From Aporrectodea caliginosa (taxonomy: Eukaryota > Annelida > Clitellata > Crassiclitellata > Lumbricidae): 64,000 bases of DNA. The stretch lies in NCBI GenBank assembly GCA_020284085.1, contig JACEVL010000764.1, positions 427,898-491,897 on the forward strand, written 5' to 3'. The position numbers were made by a program, and so were the translations under genes. The notes under the pieces were generated by a model. The model was not told the DNA's origin and made no database searches. It saw only the letters and a list, made by a program, of their open reading frames with translations. Positions within the stretch are counted from its first letter, which is position 1. Each line of letters starts with the position of its first letter. Shown here one piece after another: positions 42,296-52,581 of this stretch.

Positions 42296-43105
42296 GGTTA
42301 AAGGAGAAAGGTGGGGACTCGAGAAAAAATTGGGTAGAGTGGTCATCAACCCCGGCAGTTATTCAGAAAATGCACAGTCAAAAACGTTTCAATCAAAATC
42401 AATCACCTTGGTGTCCAACTCAGACAGATATTTAGAGTATAAAGCCAAAGGTTCAGTTAGAGTCAACAGAAAGAATCTCAAACAACCAAAAGCAGTTATA
42501 AAAAACACAATCAAAAGTTTTCAATCAAAATCAATCTCCTTGGTATCCAACTGAGGCAGTTATTTAGAGTACAAAGTCAAAGGTTCAGTTAGAGTCAACA
42601 GAAATAACCTCAAACAACCAAAGACAGTTATTCAAAATACAAAGCCCGTGTTAAATCGGAGACAAACAGAATCAATCTCCCCCGCAGCCTATCCTGTCCC
42701 GTGATTGACACACCTGACCAATCAATTGAACCTGTCAACGAACGAAGGGTCTTACCTGTCCCTGCTTCGCTGCTGGTTCCTCGGTTTTCTGCTGCTCTGG
42801 TTCCGGTTGATTGGTTGCCTCCGTCTGTTTCTTCCGAATGATCGGCTGATCCGTCCGTCGTGGAACTCCTGTCCTCGGCTGGCGTGCTGATCCCCGCGTC
42901 GTTCGGTCTCCTTCAGATGATCGGTTGATCGATCTGTCGTGGCTCTCTCGTCTTTTTCGTCCTGCTTGCTGGTCGGTCTCGTCTTCCGGTTCGTCTGGAG
43001 TGAGGCTGGTTGCTCCTAGACAGCGGTCGGCCTCGCTCAAATCTGCAAAGAACTGGAGACGTAGCGTCTCAGCTTTCTGTTTCAATCACGCTTCTGACAC
43101 CAGAA
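42296..43105 (-). other. Leader of element C
   Basis: Counterpart of 18149-18959: the primer site next to the LTR (TGGTGTCAGAAG on the minus strand), the same CAG|GTAAGA donor (about 42752) and TTTTTTCTCGAG acceptor-like site, and the duplicated ~115-base units. A minus-strand frame of about 116 codons (43085-42735), rich in Arg, Glu and Thr, is open here but has a frameshift and stop in element B. Confidence 0.55.
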
Positions 43106-43953
43106 TGTCACGGCCTATCCTAACTCACGTGGCAGGATAGCACCGTGAACTTCAAACTGCGAACCACGGAAGAGTTTTTCTAGGTTTTATTTCTACAGCT
43201 AAGCGACGTTAAGTGACTAAGTTTAATACAGTCTAACTTCGGTATTAAATAAGAGAAAAAGAATAATGTTTCTGCAGCGTCCGAATCTCAGAGTCTCTAT
43301 GAGCAATCGGTCAGGTGATATCAGCCCGACTGCCTCGTAACAAGATGTTCTGTCGAGAGAGATATTGTTTCGGCTTAAGACACTTTTTCATATCGAAGAT
43401 GATTAGTGTCGGAGGCAGAAAGCAACCTCGTACTCCACGTTTAAATTGCGACCGAGCCACCCGCAGTAAAGATCCGAGAAATTATAATCTCTGATAAAGC
43501 GACCGACCCGGAATCGAACCCGGGCCGTCGGCGTGTCGAGTGGGCACCATCCCACTCGGCCACTCAGGATCTCTGTCCCTTTACCCTCCCGGTCCAGCGT
43601 TTAAATACCGTTCACCGTCCCTTTGGGTCGGGCGTGACGAATTCGCGTTGGCGTCCCTTCAAAGGCTTATCGATCCTTTGAAGGTGGTGGCGAAAGTGAT
43701 TCCCTGTGGCGACGATGGTCGTCCGTCCGTCGACATATGTCCACCAGATGGCGCCTGCCTCGTTAGCGGAGGTCGGCGGTCGCCCCTTAATCAGGGCGAA
43801 GGGGTGCACGACGAATTGGCCTCTCATCCGTATAGAGGTCGCTGTGTCGTTATCCCGAGTTTGACCGTTAGATCGGGTCACAGAGTGCACTCGTGAATTG
43901 CATTGCTGCCCCGTTGAGAGGCTTCGCGTAGGCTGATGGAGCTGACCGCGACA
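43106..43953 (-). mobile_element. 5' LTR of element C carrying a SINE
   Basis: The same 633-bp LTR as 38043-38675 plus a 215-base insertion at 43362-43576. Ends TGTCACGG (plus strand, 43106) and CGCGACA (43953), followed by the TATGC duplication. Confidence 0.95.
43362..43576 (-). mobile_element. tRNA-derived SINE inserted in the LTR
   Basis: On the minus strand: GATCCTGAGTGGCCGAGTGG (box A region), then GGCCCGGGTTCGATTCCGGG (box B region), then a body ending near CTAATCATCTTCGATATG. A second copy is at 58715-58918. The exact insertion point is defined by comparison with the other LTR. The head resembles a class II (Leu/Ser) tRNA. Confidence 0.85.
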
Positions 43954-43958
43954 TATGC

Positions 43959-44517
43959 CCAACCGTGTTCATTCTTAAAGTTAAAGCTATGTACAACTAC
44001 TCAAAATTATACAGTCAGGCAATAATGGTCGTCAAATTGGCCGAAATTAGCTGAGTTTCAAATAATTGAAACCTAACTCAGCCCATTTCTCTATAATTCG
44101 AGGTGGCTAGTAGAGCAGTTCGCTGTGAGTGTGACGTCAAACCTTAGGCAAGTACAAACACCTAATAGGAAACCTTGTGAAAAACTAGGGTACGAGTGAA
44201 AGGCTCAAATAGAATGTACAGCGTGAAAATAATGAATATTCATTGAGCTTTGCTGTGCAATGTAGAGAGAATGAAGAGGAATGGGGAGGGGGTAGGCACA
44301 CGCACGCCCCACCCAAGGAGGGCAACCCTTGGCCAAATTTAATGGGCTTGTGTTTTTGGTCGAGGTGGTCGAGAAATGACCTTTGACCTGTACTTGGACT
44401 AGATTATGCTTATACCAGCAATATCGGATTAGGCTTATACCAGCTTATTGGTGCAAATTAGGATTATACCAGCTTATTGGTGCAAATTAGGCTTCAACAA
44501 GCTATTAACTTACTACT
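43959..44517. repeat. Right arm of the palindromic element, outer end
   Basis: Inverted copy of 33616-34210, with the GTGTGACGTCAAACC, GGCACACGCACGCCCCACCC and repeated TTATACCAGC blocks, ending CTTACTACT at 44517. Confidence 0.9.
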
Positions 44518-44875
44518 ATTTACAATCATTAAATTTTTATGTTTATCACAGTTCACTGTTTAATGTGAATGCATTCCGTGTAGTAGGCCTACTTCTAGCT
44601 TCCAATCTATGCTCTCTTGGGCTAACATTATTCTATTGTCTGCATTACTGACACAATTTACGGGCTTCAGAAGTAGCTATAGTTTATGCTTCTGAGTAAG
44701 ATTAAGAACTGATGTATATCATAAAGCTTTAGACATTGTCATGATTAATTAATTATTGCATTATAGATAATTTGCCATTAATTTTCAGAGGAATTCCAGT
44801 TTTGCATTTGTTTTTAGTACCGTCGGGATCTCTAGTGATACTTTCGAACTTGGTTTTCTGTTTACCACGCACCAG
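44518..44875. other. No gene recognised
   Basis: AT-rich flank to the right of the palindromic element, with a TAGGCCTA octamer at 44584. No exon is seen until the Thr-rich frame at 44876. Confidence 0.4.
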
Positions 44876-45003
44876 TATCCACTACCCCAATTGCTGTTGC
44901 TACAACCACGGCTGAAGAAACATCTACCTCGGCACCAATAACCACCTCCACAACTGTTCTTACTAATACCACGGCTGAAGAAACAACTACCACTAGTTTT
45001 TGA
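44876..45003 (+). CDS. Possible Thr-rich (mucin-like) exon or exon remnant
   Basis: After a CACCAG acceptor-like site, 41 codons encode a Thr/Ser/Ala stretch (STTPIAVATTTAEETSTSA and STTVLTNTTAEETTTTS) ending in TGA. A 24-base unit with ACCACGGCTGAAGAAACA occurs twice. Such O-glycosylation-rich stalks are common between EGF domains and membrane spans in receptors, but there is no donor and no adjacent partner exon. It could be the end of a decayed gene. Confidence 0.35.
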
Positions 45004-45740
45004 TACATTACGATATTAGCTATTAAAATATAAAATCCTGAATAAATCGTAGGTGAAATTCAACATTCTTCGTAATTTATAATGCTACCTGGGTTGAGCA
45101 TTAAATTTGATCGTCGCCAATGACTGTGCTCTTTTCGATTGTATTCCATGCTGACACTAGTTTTCTGCTATCACAAACTTCAAAACATTTGTGGTGACTG
45201 AGCAGTAATCCCGCATTGCAGATCTTGTTTCTACCATATCAAGGCAATAGGTCACTCAAAGTCTGCTCTTACTAAAGACATGTCACAAACCATAGCCTGC
45301 TCTCTGGTCTGATATCGCCTTGGTATCAGACCAACTCTTTGTTTGCAGGAATATCAGATCTTAAAGTCAACCGACTACCAGTACCAACGTTCGTTCGATG
45401 CTGGAACTCTTTCGCTTCCTTTAGGAAAGGACCTAGAATCACTATTTCTCATTGAATTTCAAACATCTTAATATCAACCAGACGACTCGCCGACTGTCTA
45501 TCCGCGTCTCAGATTCGTCATTTCTCTGTGACCACACGCGCGTTAAAAAGGTAATAAGAACAATGTAGGTATGCATGCATAAATTTTATGCATATGTTTA
45601 TACATGCATCTAGGTATAATGTGATCATTTTAGCGCCTTTTTCAGAATCTCCAAGATTTACGAAATTTAGCTTCCAAATTAATTTCTGAGTCTAACTATA
45701 TGTTCAGCGCATCAATAGAATCTCAATAGAATGGGTGTAA
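45004..45740. other. No gene recognised
   Basis: Unique-looking sequence between the Thr-rich frame and the solo LTR. No exon signature, RNA gene or mobile element is recognised. Confidence 0.4.
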
Positions 45741-45745
45741 GACAG

Positions 45746-46377
45746 TGTCGCGGTCAGCTCCATCAGCCTACGCGAAGCCTCTCAACGGGGCAGCAATGCA
45801 ATTCACGAGTGCACTCTGTGACCCGATCTAACGGTCAAACTCGGGATAACGACACAGCGACCTCTATACGGATGAGAGGCCAATTCGTCGTGCACCCCTT
45901 CGCCCTGATTAAGGGGCGACCGCCGACCTCCGCTAACGAGGCAGGCGCCATCTGGTGGACATATGTCGACGGACGGACGACCATCGTCGCCACAGGGAAT
46001 CACTTTCGCCACCACCTTCAAAGGATCGATAAGCCTTTGAAGGGACCCCAACGCGAATCCGTCACGCCCGGCCCAAAGGGTCGAGGAACGGTATTTAAAC
46101 GCTGGATCGGGAGGGTAAGGGGCTCTCTCTACAGAACATCTTGTTACGAGGCAGTCGGGCTGATATCACCTGGCCGATTGCCGATAGAGACTCTGAGATT
46201 CGGACGCTGCAGAAACATTATTCTTTTCTCTTATTTAATACCGAAGTTAGACTGTATTAAACTTAGTCACTTAACGTCGCTTAGCTGTAGAAATAAAACC
46301 TAGAAAAACTATTCCGTGGTTCGCAGTTTGAAGTTCATGGTGCTATCCTGCCACGTGAGTTAGGATAGGCCGTGACA
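45746..46377 (+). mobile_element. Solo LTR of the element C family
   Basis: A 632-bp LTR from TGTCGCGGTCAG to GGCCGTGACA, flanked by the perfect 5-base duplication GACAG (45741-45745 and 46378-46382). A solo LTR arises by recombination between the two LTRs of a full element. Sequence is very close to the LTRs of element C. Confidence 0.95.
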
Positions 46378-46382
46378 GACAG

Positions 46383-47814
46383 TGAAAGTCGTGTGTCTCC
46401 CAAACTACCGCTCTTCAATGCAAGACACTACGGCCACCTGACGAATACGTGAACTGGCAATAAGAAATAATTATATCCGAAGTTCCTTAGGCCGCACAAT
46501 TATGAATATTATTATTTCTGCATTTTAAGCGCCACTTTCTGACGATTAAGCAACGATCGATGGCGCTGCACAATTGTGAGCAAAGGGTTTTCTCAACGTA
46601 GCTATGCAGTAGAAGAGAAGGCTCAACCACGTACTCTCCAAGTTACATGCCGAGCGCTGTAACGCTACTGTCATCCAATCTTGTGACCTGAGGAAGTAAT
46701 GCACTAGAAGTTAATGGCTATAATTGCGCAAGAACCCACTGTATGCAAAATTACGTTTAGCCTGATCAAACTAGGTGTGGCCACATAGATGGTATTATTG
46801 TTTAGGGAACTTGGTTGTTCAGTTTCAGTATCCCTGTTTTAAAAGTGCAACTATAAGCACCATATGTAAATAAGTAATTTGGTACGAAATATTATGAAGC
46901 GTTGACTAATAAGGGCTGTGTACGCAGCTGCACATGCAGAATGAGACATATCCGTAAACTCCAGCCCAACTGAACACTTGATGAGCAACCCATCTGCTAC
47001 AGACATACTTCACAACCTCTGATTGGTGTGCACTGCGAGAGGCGCTATATACATTGATAGATACAATACAATACAATACAATACTATACAAAACCAGCGT
47101 AGCTTTGCATTATATTGTAGCAATAAGTAAGTTTATTCTTTATTATACCAGTTGCATAACCGCACTCTTGTGTAGGCTACAGACAAAATTTAAACCGCGA
47201 AAACACGAATAAAACAAAAAGCGAAACTGGAGAACTAGCAGCCAAATGCAACGGTGCCCATCCCACTTCTGCTTACTCTAGCCACGACATAGAGTCGTCT
47301 ACAAGCAAACACCGCCCGAAACAGACAAGTCACCAGCGACGAACTCCAACGCCCACACGAAGAGACCAGCCGCAGGGTCGAAGGCTCTCCCATGACGCCC
47401 GCCTTTAGGCCTACAATAATACATCGGTTAATTGCCTAGCGCATTAACAACTCTAAATGCTGTTTGCGTGAATCCAATTTTTTTTACAAAGTTCCTAATT
47501 TAGACCGGCATTTTCCGACAGTGGACCCACCTCACTTATCTCACTGTAGAAACCTAATGATTTCATGACTACTAGGACATCCAATTGATAAAACGTGCTA
47601 AGTTTGTCAGGATAACGAAAGTAGAACAAACTAAAGTTTCCGTATTCATCATCAGCTAGCTGCTATCCTAACAAGTAACAAACGAAGACCTGCTACAACT
47701 GAATGAGTAGTAATAAATTTTAGAAAAATCTACTCTTATGTGCGCACTAAATGTAGGTTTTGTCAATAAAAATAGCTAAACTCAGTTCCTACGACATTCT
47801 GAATCGCCATAAGA
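46383..47814. other. Intergenic, with a LINE 3' tail near 46990-47090
   Basis: Mostly without recognisable features. At 47030-47085 the plus strand reads GCGAGAGGCGCTATATACATTG followed by ATACA repeats. This is the 3' tail of the L2/Crack-like LINE family in plus orientation. A TAGGCCTA octamer is at 47406. Confidence 0.5.
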
Positions 47815-47887
47815 ATGTGCAAAACGATCACCTACGCGGGATTGTTTATGCTATATCGGCTACTTCTCGCAACTACCCAGATCTATG
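47815..47887 (+). CDS. Signal-peptide exon, receptor copy 2
   Basis: ATG at 47815 starts MCKTITYAGLFMLYRLLLAT, a short basic start then a hydrophobic core, ending TTQIYG at a GTAAGTG donor in phase 1. The phase matches the WSC first-half exon at 49986 (G|GT CAG). This is the only clear start exon found for the receptor family in the window. Confidence 0.65.
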
Positions 47888-49985
47888 GTAAGTGAATTAT
47901 TCAAGTATGCATGGCCTATACCATTTTCACATACTATCTTTCCAGCGCTCACTGTGGAGTCTTAAACTAATCTGTAATCTAGGAGAGCACCATAGTCATC
48001 AGCTCAACGTCTTCGAGATTCATAATGTGTGTGGCCTGATGCATGTCTCGCTCAGATCACCGAGCGGTTGTTGCTCCTCTTTCAACAGAGAGTGTAAGAA
48101 ATTTATTAGGCTAGACAAGCAGCAGTGAACCGAAGACAAGGTTAAGCTAGTAGAAGAAAGTCTGGCCCCAGGATGCCACATGGGTTCTAGGACGATTGGT
48201 CATAGGACCTATCGGTAATAGGATTATCGGTCATAATTATGCCTCTAATAAACAGACAAGATCGATGCATGGGGAGAAGAAGCACATAAGGCTTATCTGT
48301 TCTTCCCCACGAAAGTAATTCAGTGTGTTAAAACAAGGTGAACAAGGATCAACATTGTGGCTAGTATGAAGTCATAGGTACTGTGAAGATTAAATTATTC
48401 GCGCGTTTGTAGATGCATTTTGTAGGCCAACTTAATAAACATCAAGTTATTGAATGACGAGTGAGGATACAGAACTAGGTGAGAAGGAATCACGGAATTG
48501 AGAGCTGAATGTTTTTGAATAAAGATTGCGATAAATTTATACGTCTTTATAAAGCAGCTTCGCACTGTATAGAATGAAAATAGTTTTCCAAGCACTGAAG
48601 GTCAACACGCGAGAGAACATATGCTTGCGAACAACGACCTGCAACTTTACAAAAGAGAATATCAAGAAGGCAGGTTGATAGACTCAAGAAAATCACATGT
48701 AGGTAATGATGATGGTGTCAAAAGTGGAAGAAATTTCGAGAAGACAGAGACAGGGTCCTGCTGATGAATAATGAAAGATGAATAGGAGATGTTTATTCAT
48801 GAAGATCTGAACAAATTTAAAAAGTCAAGCATGCTGTTGCATACTGTTTACATGTTGTTGTACATTGATGAATCGTGTATAGCATCGCATCCTCCCAATC
48901 TGACAAAAACGCAGAAATGCTAACATGAGTGATAATGGATATAGAGATTGAACACAGAAGTAATAATAAGGTATAGTAATAATAACGTAATCATAAAGTA
49001 GCGGCAGCCATAAACAGGCGCCCAGTCCTCGTGTAGGACTAGGAAGCAACCTGGAAGTCATAGGAGTTTACCGGTGACAACGGGTAAACTCAAACGGAAT
49101 TATGTATATCCGCTGGCAGGGTCGCCCCTTTCTCATTCTATTTCCATGCGCATGTTATGTCATTGGTCGGAAACACATTTCTTTACAAGTATCTTTCGAC
49201 TGTTTTCGTGAAAAGTTTGGCATTTTGTGCATCAGGAGCATGCTCCATTTAAGCCTAACATTGCAGCCCTTATCGGCCCGAGCAAACAGATAAAAGAATT
49301 ACACAGATAGAACAATATTTAGATGAGTAATGGCAATTTTCCCAGATTTTCCACTGAAATTAACCTTTTTGACCTTAAACTAACCTTGAATCGTCTTATA
49401 CTTAGTAGCCTTGTTTCCGCAGGTAGCCCTTATCGAGACGAGAACAAGAAAAGGAATTAGCCGATTTCAACCGTTATTTGTCGATATCTAGCCATTTTCT
49501 CTGATTTTTGCTAGATTTAATTATTTCTGACCTTGAAATGACCTTGAATGACCATAAATTTAGTGTCAATGTTCTCCCAGAAGTAGATATTGTTGAGACA
49601 AACAGAACAACAAAAAAGTTAATCCAAATCTCACTGTTTTTCATTTTTTTATGATAATAAGAATAATTTGACAATGGACCCAAGTTCCAAGTCCCAAGGC
49701 TGAAAGCCTACTCTTTAGGTAATTTAAGGGGTCTATGACTTGAACCTACATGTAACCATTTTACTGTTGCTGTTCAATATAAATCTGCTACATACCATGA
49801 TTTCCACATGGCCATTGCACAACCTTCATGTTCTCAGAGAACACGCAGACTATGGGAGTATAATGGGACTGGCTATTATTACAATAGAACTCAGTTAAAT
49901 CGCATGCACGATATACGTCGATATTGCACGTGTATTCAAACTTGAATAGGGATGCACTACTGATAGAAAAGTAAATTTTTTGTAG
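47888..49985. other. First intron of receptor copy 2
   Basis: Between the signal-peptide donor and the WSC acceptor. It holds a GGTCATAGGAC/TATCGGTCATA set of short repeats near 48190-48240, reminiscent of the Foldback/MULE-like ends, and otherwise nothing I recognise. Confidence 0.5.
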
Positions 49986-50152
49986 GTCAGCTCCATGAAA
50001 AGTACGTCGGCTGCTTTGTAGACATCGGAAACAATCAGAAATTGGAACCTGTTTTGAGGAACCAGAGTAACTTAACTATTGAAATTTGTATTCAGAAATG
50101 TTACAATGAAACTAATCTAAATCAATCGGAGATGACATTTGCTGCCCTGAAT
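49986..50152 (+). CDS. WSC-domain first-half exon, receptor copy 2
   Basis: A 167-base exon with the same TGTAG acceptor, GTAAGTAATT donor and phases as 3476-3642. The product GQLHEKYVGCFVDIGNNQ, then TIEICIQKCYNE and MTFAAL differs at only a few residues from copy 1. The WSC second half and EGF exons are missing downstream. The phase-0 donor cannot join the phase-1 transmembrane exon at 51347 in frame, so copy 2 as seen is incomplete. Confidence 0.75.
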
Positions 50153-50211
50153 GTAAGTAATTCGCACTATTTCTGGTCCTCGTTTTTATTTATCCCGTTA
50201 ATGACCACTTT

Positions 50212-50397
50212 TTATTCAGTGGCCAGATTTTTATATCCTTTGGTACTTTGAGTCACTTGTAATGTCTTAACGCTTTGCAAAAGTCTCGATGATACTAATG
50301 CCATGAGATCCGCTTTTCGCAGTCCCGAATATCTAACCAAGCCATTCTCTTTGGCAATATTTCGTAATTGTTTTACTGTTTTCGTTGAGCAATCCAT
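50212..50397 (-). CDS. SAP/Rho-N-like small ORF, probably transposon-derived
   Basis: A 61-codon minus-strand frame: MDCSTKTVKQLRNIAKENGL then VRYSGLRKADLMALVSSRL. The LRxIAKExGL...YSxLRKADL pattern is a SAP/Rho-N-like helix-extended-loop-helix found in several DNA-virus-like and transposon proteins of invertebrates. A TATATATAAAATGG box lies directly before the ATG, and palindromic GATCGAT-containing repeats lie upstream (50480-50620). Not a receptor exon; probably the first gene of a decayed mobile element. Confidence 0.5.
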   Translation of the reverse strand: MDCSTKTVKQLRNIAKENGLVRYSGLRKADLMALVSSRLLQSVKTLQVTQSTKGYKNLATE

Positions 50398-50399
50398 TT

Positions 50400-51346
50400 T
50401 ATATATAGAAGATTTGTCTTTAAGTCAAAATGAGATAACATTTTTCGACCGTGTGACGGCTCATCATCAAAACTGACGACTGATCGAAACTGTTGGGAAC
50501 TTCCGCGACCTTTGACTCATACGATCGATACCGCGGGAATTGACCTAACGTGATTACGTCGTGTTTGCAGCTCATCGATCTTTCGATACCTTGGGAATTC
50601 CCGATAGTTTCGATCGATGAGTCATAGCGAGAACTTGGGTATTATATATAAATGTGGTTTCTTATAGGTTCAATTTGTAATAATAACCAATAGTTTGGGT
50701 GGTTATTACAAATTTAAGGAATCGGTTGGGTGGTTGTTCCAGAAAAGAACATTTACTACTACTTCCATGTGATGATGGCTTATCCTCCTTAGACTGTGTA
50801 TCACGGACTGATCTTTTGGATATTTAACTGAGACGGATTGGTTTTCGTTAGCCATCGGTTGATGCCTTCTGCATTAGACATCAGTGAGACAGAAGTTATA
50901 AATTACAAATTCTAACTTACAAATTCTATGCGGTAAGATGTCTTAAATGTTTCTTCAACTAAACATAATGCATCGGCAGCTTGGCCGTAAATTCTATCGC
51001 TTCTGAAAGGCTTTTGCTGTGAGAAGCGCTTTATAAATAGCCAAATACAATAGGCCTACAATACAATACAATTGTTGGCATACTGATGAGCGGCAAGCCC
51101 CACCTAGAAAGCAGACTGGTTTAGAACAGCAGCATTAAATTTATAATTAGATTACCAGTGCCAAACCCTGTGAAAATCCAAATGAAACCAAAGGCCAAGC
51201 CGATCTGCTAAAACCAATATTGAGCACCGGAGCGAACACAGGAAGACCCTATGTCAACAGTCAAAATCAGCAGTCAAGTATGCATACAAACATACTGAAC
51301 GTACATTGAATAAATGAAATAATCCTTAAATTTATTTTGTCAACAG
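50400..51346. other. Intronic DNA with promoter-like repeats and a LINE tail
   Basis: 50480-50620 holds inverted or repeated CGATCGAT/GGGAATT blocks upstream of the SAP-like ORF. 50660-50720 has a TAACCACCC-type hairpin. 51030-51070 is a LINE tail (GAGAAGCGCTTTATAAATAG then ATACA repeats). 51080-51340 resembles the copy 1 intron at 31580-31930. No WSC second-half or EGF exon could be found here. Confidence 0.5.
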
Positions 51347-51463
51347 AGTGCAATAACTCGCCTACTACCGGAATAATTTTGGGAACTTTCCTGGCAATCA
51401 GTTTGCTGGTCAACGCACTCTTTGTAGTCTATCAAATGAAAAGTGCAAAATCAAGAAATGCAG
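51347..51463 (+). CDS. Transmembrane exon, receptor copy 2
   Basis: A phase 1-1 exon between TCAACAG and GTAATTG. It encodes ECNNSPTTG and the hydrophobic span IILGTFLAISLLVNALFVV with a basic YQMKSAKSRN end. Nearly identical to copies 1 and 3. Confidence 0.8.
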
Positions 51464-52387
51464 GTAATTGATGGATGTGTGCGAGTGTGCAGGTCAACCA
51501 AACTGTTTAAATTTTACTTCGCTTTAAAGTAAGAAATGAGAAAATTCATTAAGACAACACTAAGTTTTATTCGTATTACTATCGAGGTAATTAGACATTT
51601 GCGGAGTACTCGCACTCCCTGCTACTCACAGGAGCGTGCGAAAAGTGAAAGTCAGTCTTGAGTTTAACTATTCTAAGTCTTGAGTTAACCTGTACTAAGT
51701 TCTGAGTTCAACTGTACTAAGTCTTTAGTTTCGCTGTAATAAGTCTCATCGTATGCAGTTTGGTAAAGTGTGTTCCAGGTGAACTGATCCCATGTCACTT
51801 GGTGCGAACTCAACTAGGGAAGGACCAATTAATCGGCCGGAAATCGGTTCGGACCATATTTTACACTAATATGTATTAATCGGAATCTACGTATCCCAGG
51901 ACTACCGATCCAAATACCAAAATATAATGTTTTTGACCAAAAACAATAATTCTTCTTTCATTAATACAAAAATAGTCACCTGTTTTTGCGACCTCCTACG
52001 GTAATATTTAATCTTAAATATAATATTGAAACTCCGTCTAAGAAAATAAAATTCTAAGTTGACGCATCATCAAAATGGAGGACAGTCGGACGTTTTAGTA
52101 ACAAATAGTGCCGAGAACCAAATAAAAGTGAATATTGCCGATTAATCGGATCGGAATCGGAATCTGCGATAAAGCAGGTCAACTAATGTGAGTGGGAAAT
52201 CGGCAAAAAATGCCAATCGGTCCTTCCCTACTTAAAGATTATAAGAAATTTAAACTATGTGATATGTGGAATAACATAAACTCTTTGGTTTCAAGATATA
52301 ACTGTCATACTTTCGTAGAAATAGGAATTCCTTAAATTTATACCATTGCTATGCATACTCTGCAGTCTGCACCCTATTATATTTCAG

Positions 52388-52581
52388 AATCTGGAAAAGG
52401 TATGGCACAGTCTGCTTCTCAACGAAGTTCTAAAATGGAATCGGAGCAGCATGAAAACGACTATGATGATACTCCAGAACCTGTTGGCCAGAAGAGCATC
52501 TACGAACAGATCAAACAGAAAAAACGTCGCGTACTCTTGAATCCGACTTCTGAATACGCAATCCTTACACTCGATGACTAA
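52388..52581 (+). CDS. Cytoplasmic tail exon with ITIM-like motifs, receptor copy 2
   Basis: The last exon, after TTTCAG, ending TAA at 52579-52581. It contains SIYEQI and SEYAIL, two ITIM-like motifs with 18 residues between their tyrosines, the same spacing as copy 1. A membrane-near NDYDDT replaces the YDEI of copy 1, and the final YLNV of copy 1 is missing. A basic stretch KQKKRRVLLNPTSE separates the two ITIM-like motifs. Confidence 0.75.

Larger units (their letters stand above)
38043..43953 (-). mobile_element. Gmr1-like element C, complete ends, internally deleted
   Basis: Both LTRs present; a perfect 5-base target duplication TATGC at 38038-38042 and 43954-43958. Minus-strand order is LTR, tRNA-Leu-type primer site, leader, gag, zinc-knuckle/protease, remnants of IN and RT, LTR. 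The integrase core and the RT have been deleted, so the copy is non-autonomous. It carries a hAT MITE (40614-41156) and a SINE in its 5' LTR (43362-43576). The LTRs differ at only a handful of positions, so it is young. Confidence 0.95.
33616..44517. mobile_element. Giant palindromic element with Polinton-like ends (interrupted)
   Basis: The left end AGTAGTAAGTTAATAGC is mirrored by GCTATTAACTTACTACT at 44501-44517. Flanking hexamers are ATTTAA and ATTTAC (5 of 6 equal), consistent with the 6-base target duplications of Polintons. The arms (33616-35845, and 36447-38042 plus 43959-44517) are near-identical inverted copies around a ~600-base unique centre. Element C (38043-43958 including its TSD) is a later insertion, so the original was about 5.0 kb. 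The end blocks match the Polinton-like terminal repeat at 13240-13828. No protein gene is recognised, so it appears non-autonomous. Confidence 0.8.

Noticed and set aside
42735..43085. Extra conserved gene in the Gmr1-like leader
   Set aside because: Open in element C but frameshifted and stopped in element B, without an ATG, and not in frame with gag after the candidate splice.
43500..43575. Functional tRNA gene
   Set aside because: The box A and box B match is followed by a SINE body, the acceptor stem does not close convincingly, and a second copy with the same body exists at 58715.
47892..48128. Coding exon after the signal peptide
   Set aside because: It starts inside the GTAAGTG donor of the signal-peptide exon and has no family similarity; the true next exon with matching phase is at 49986.
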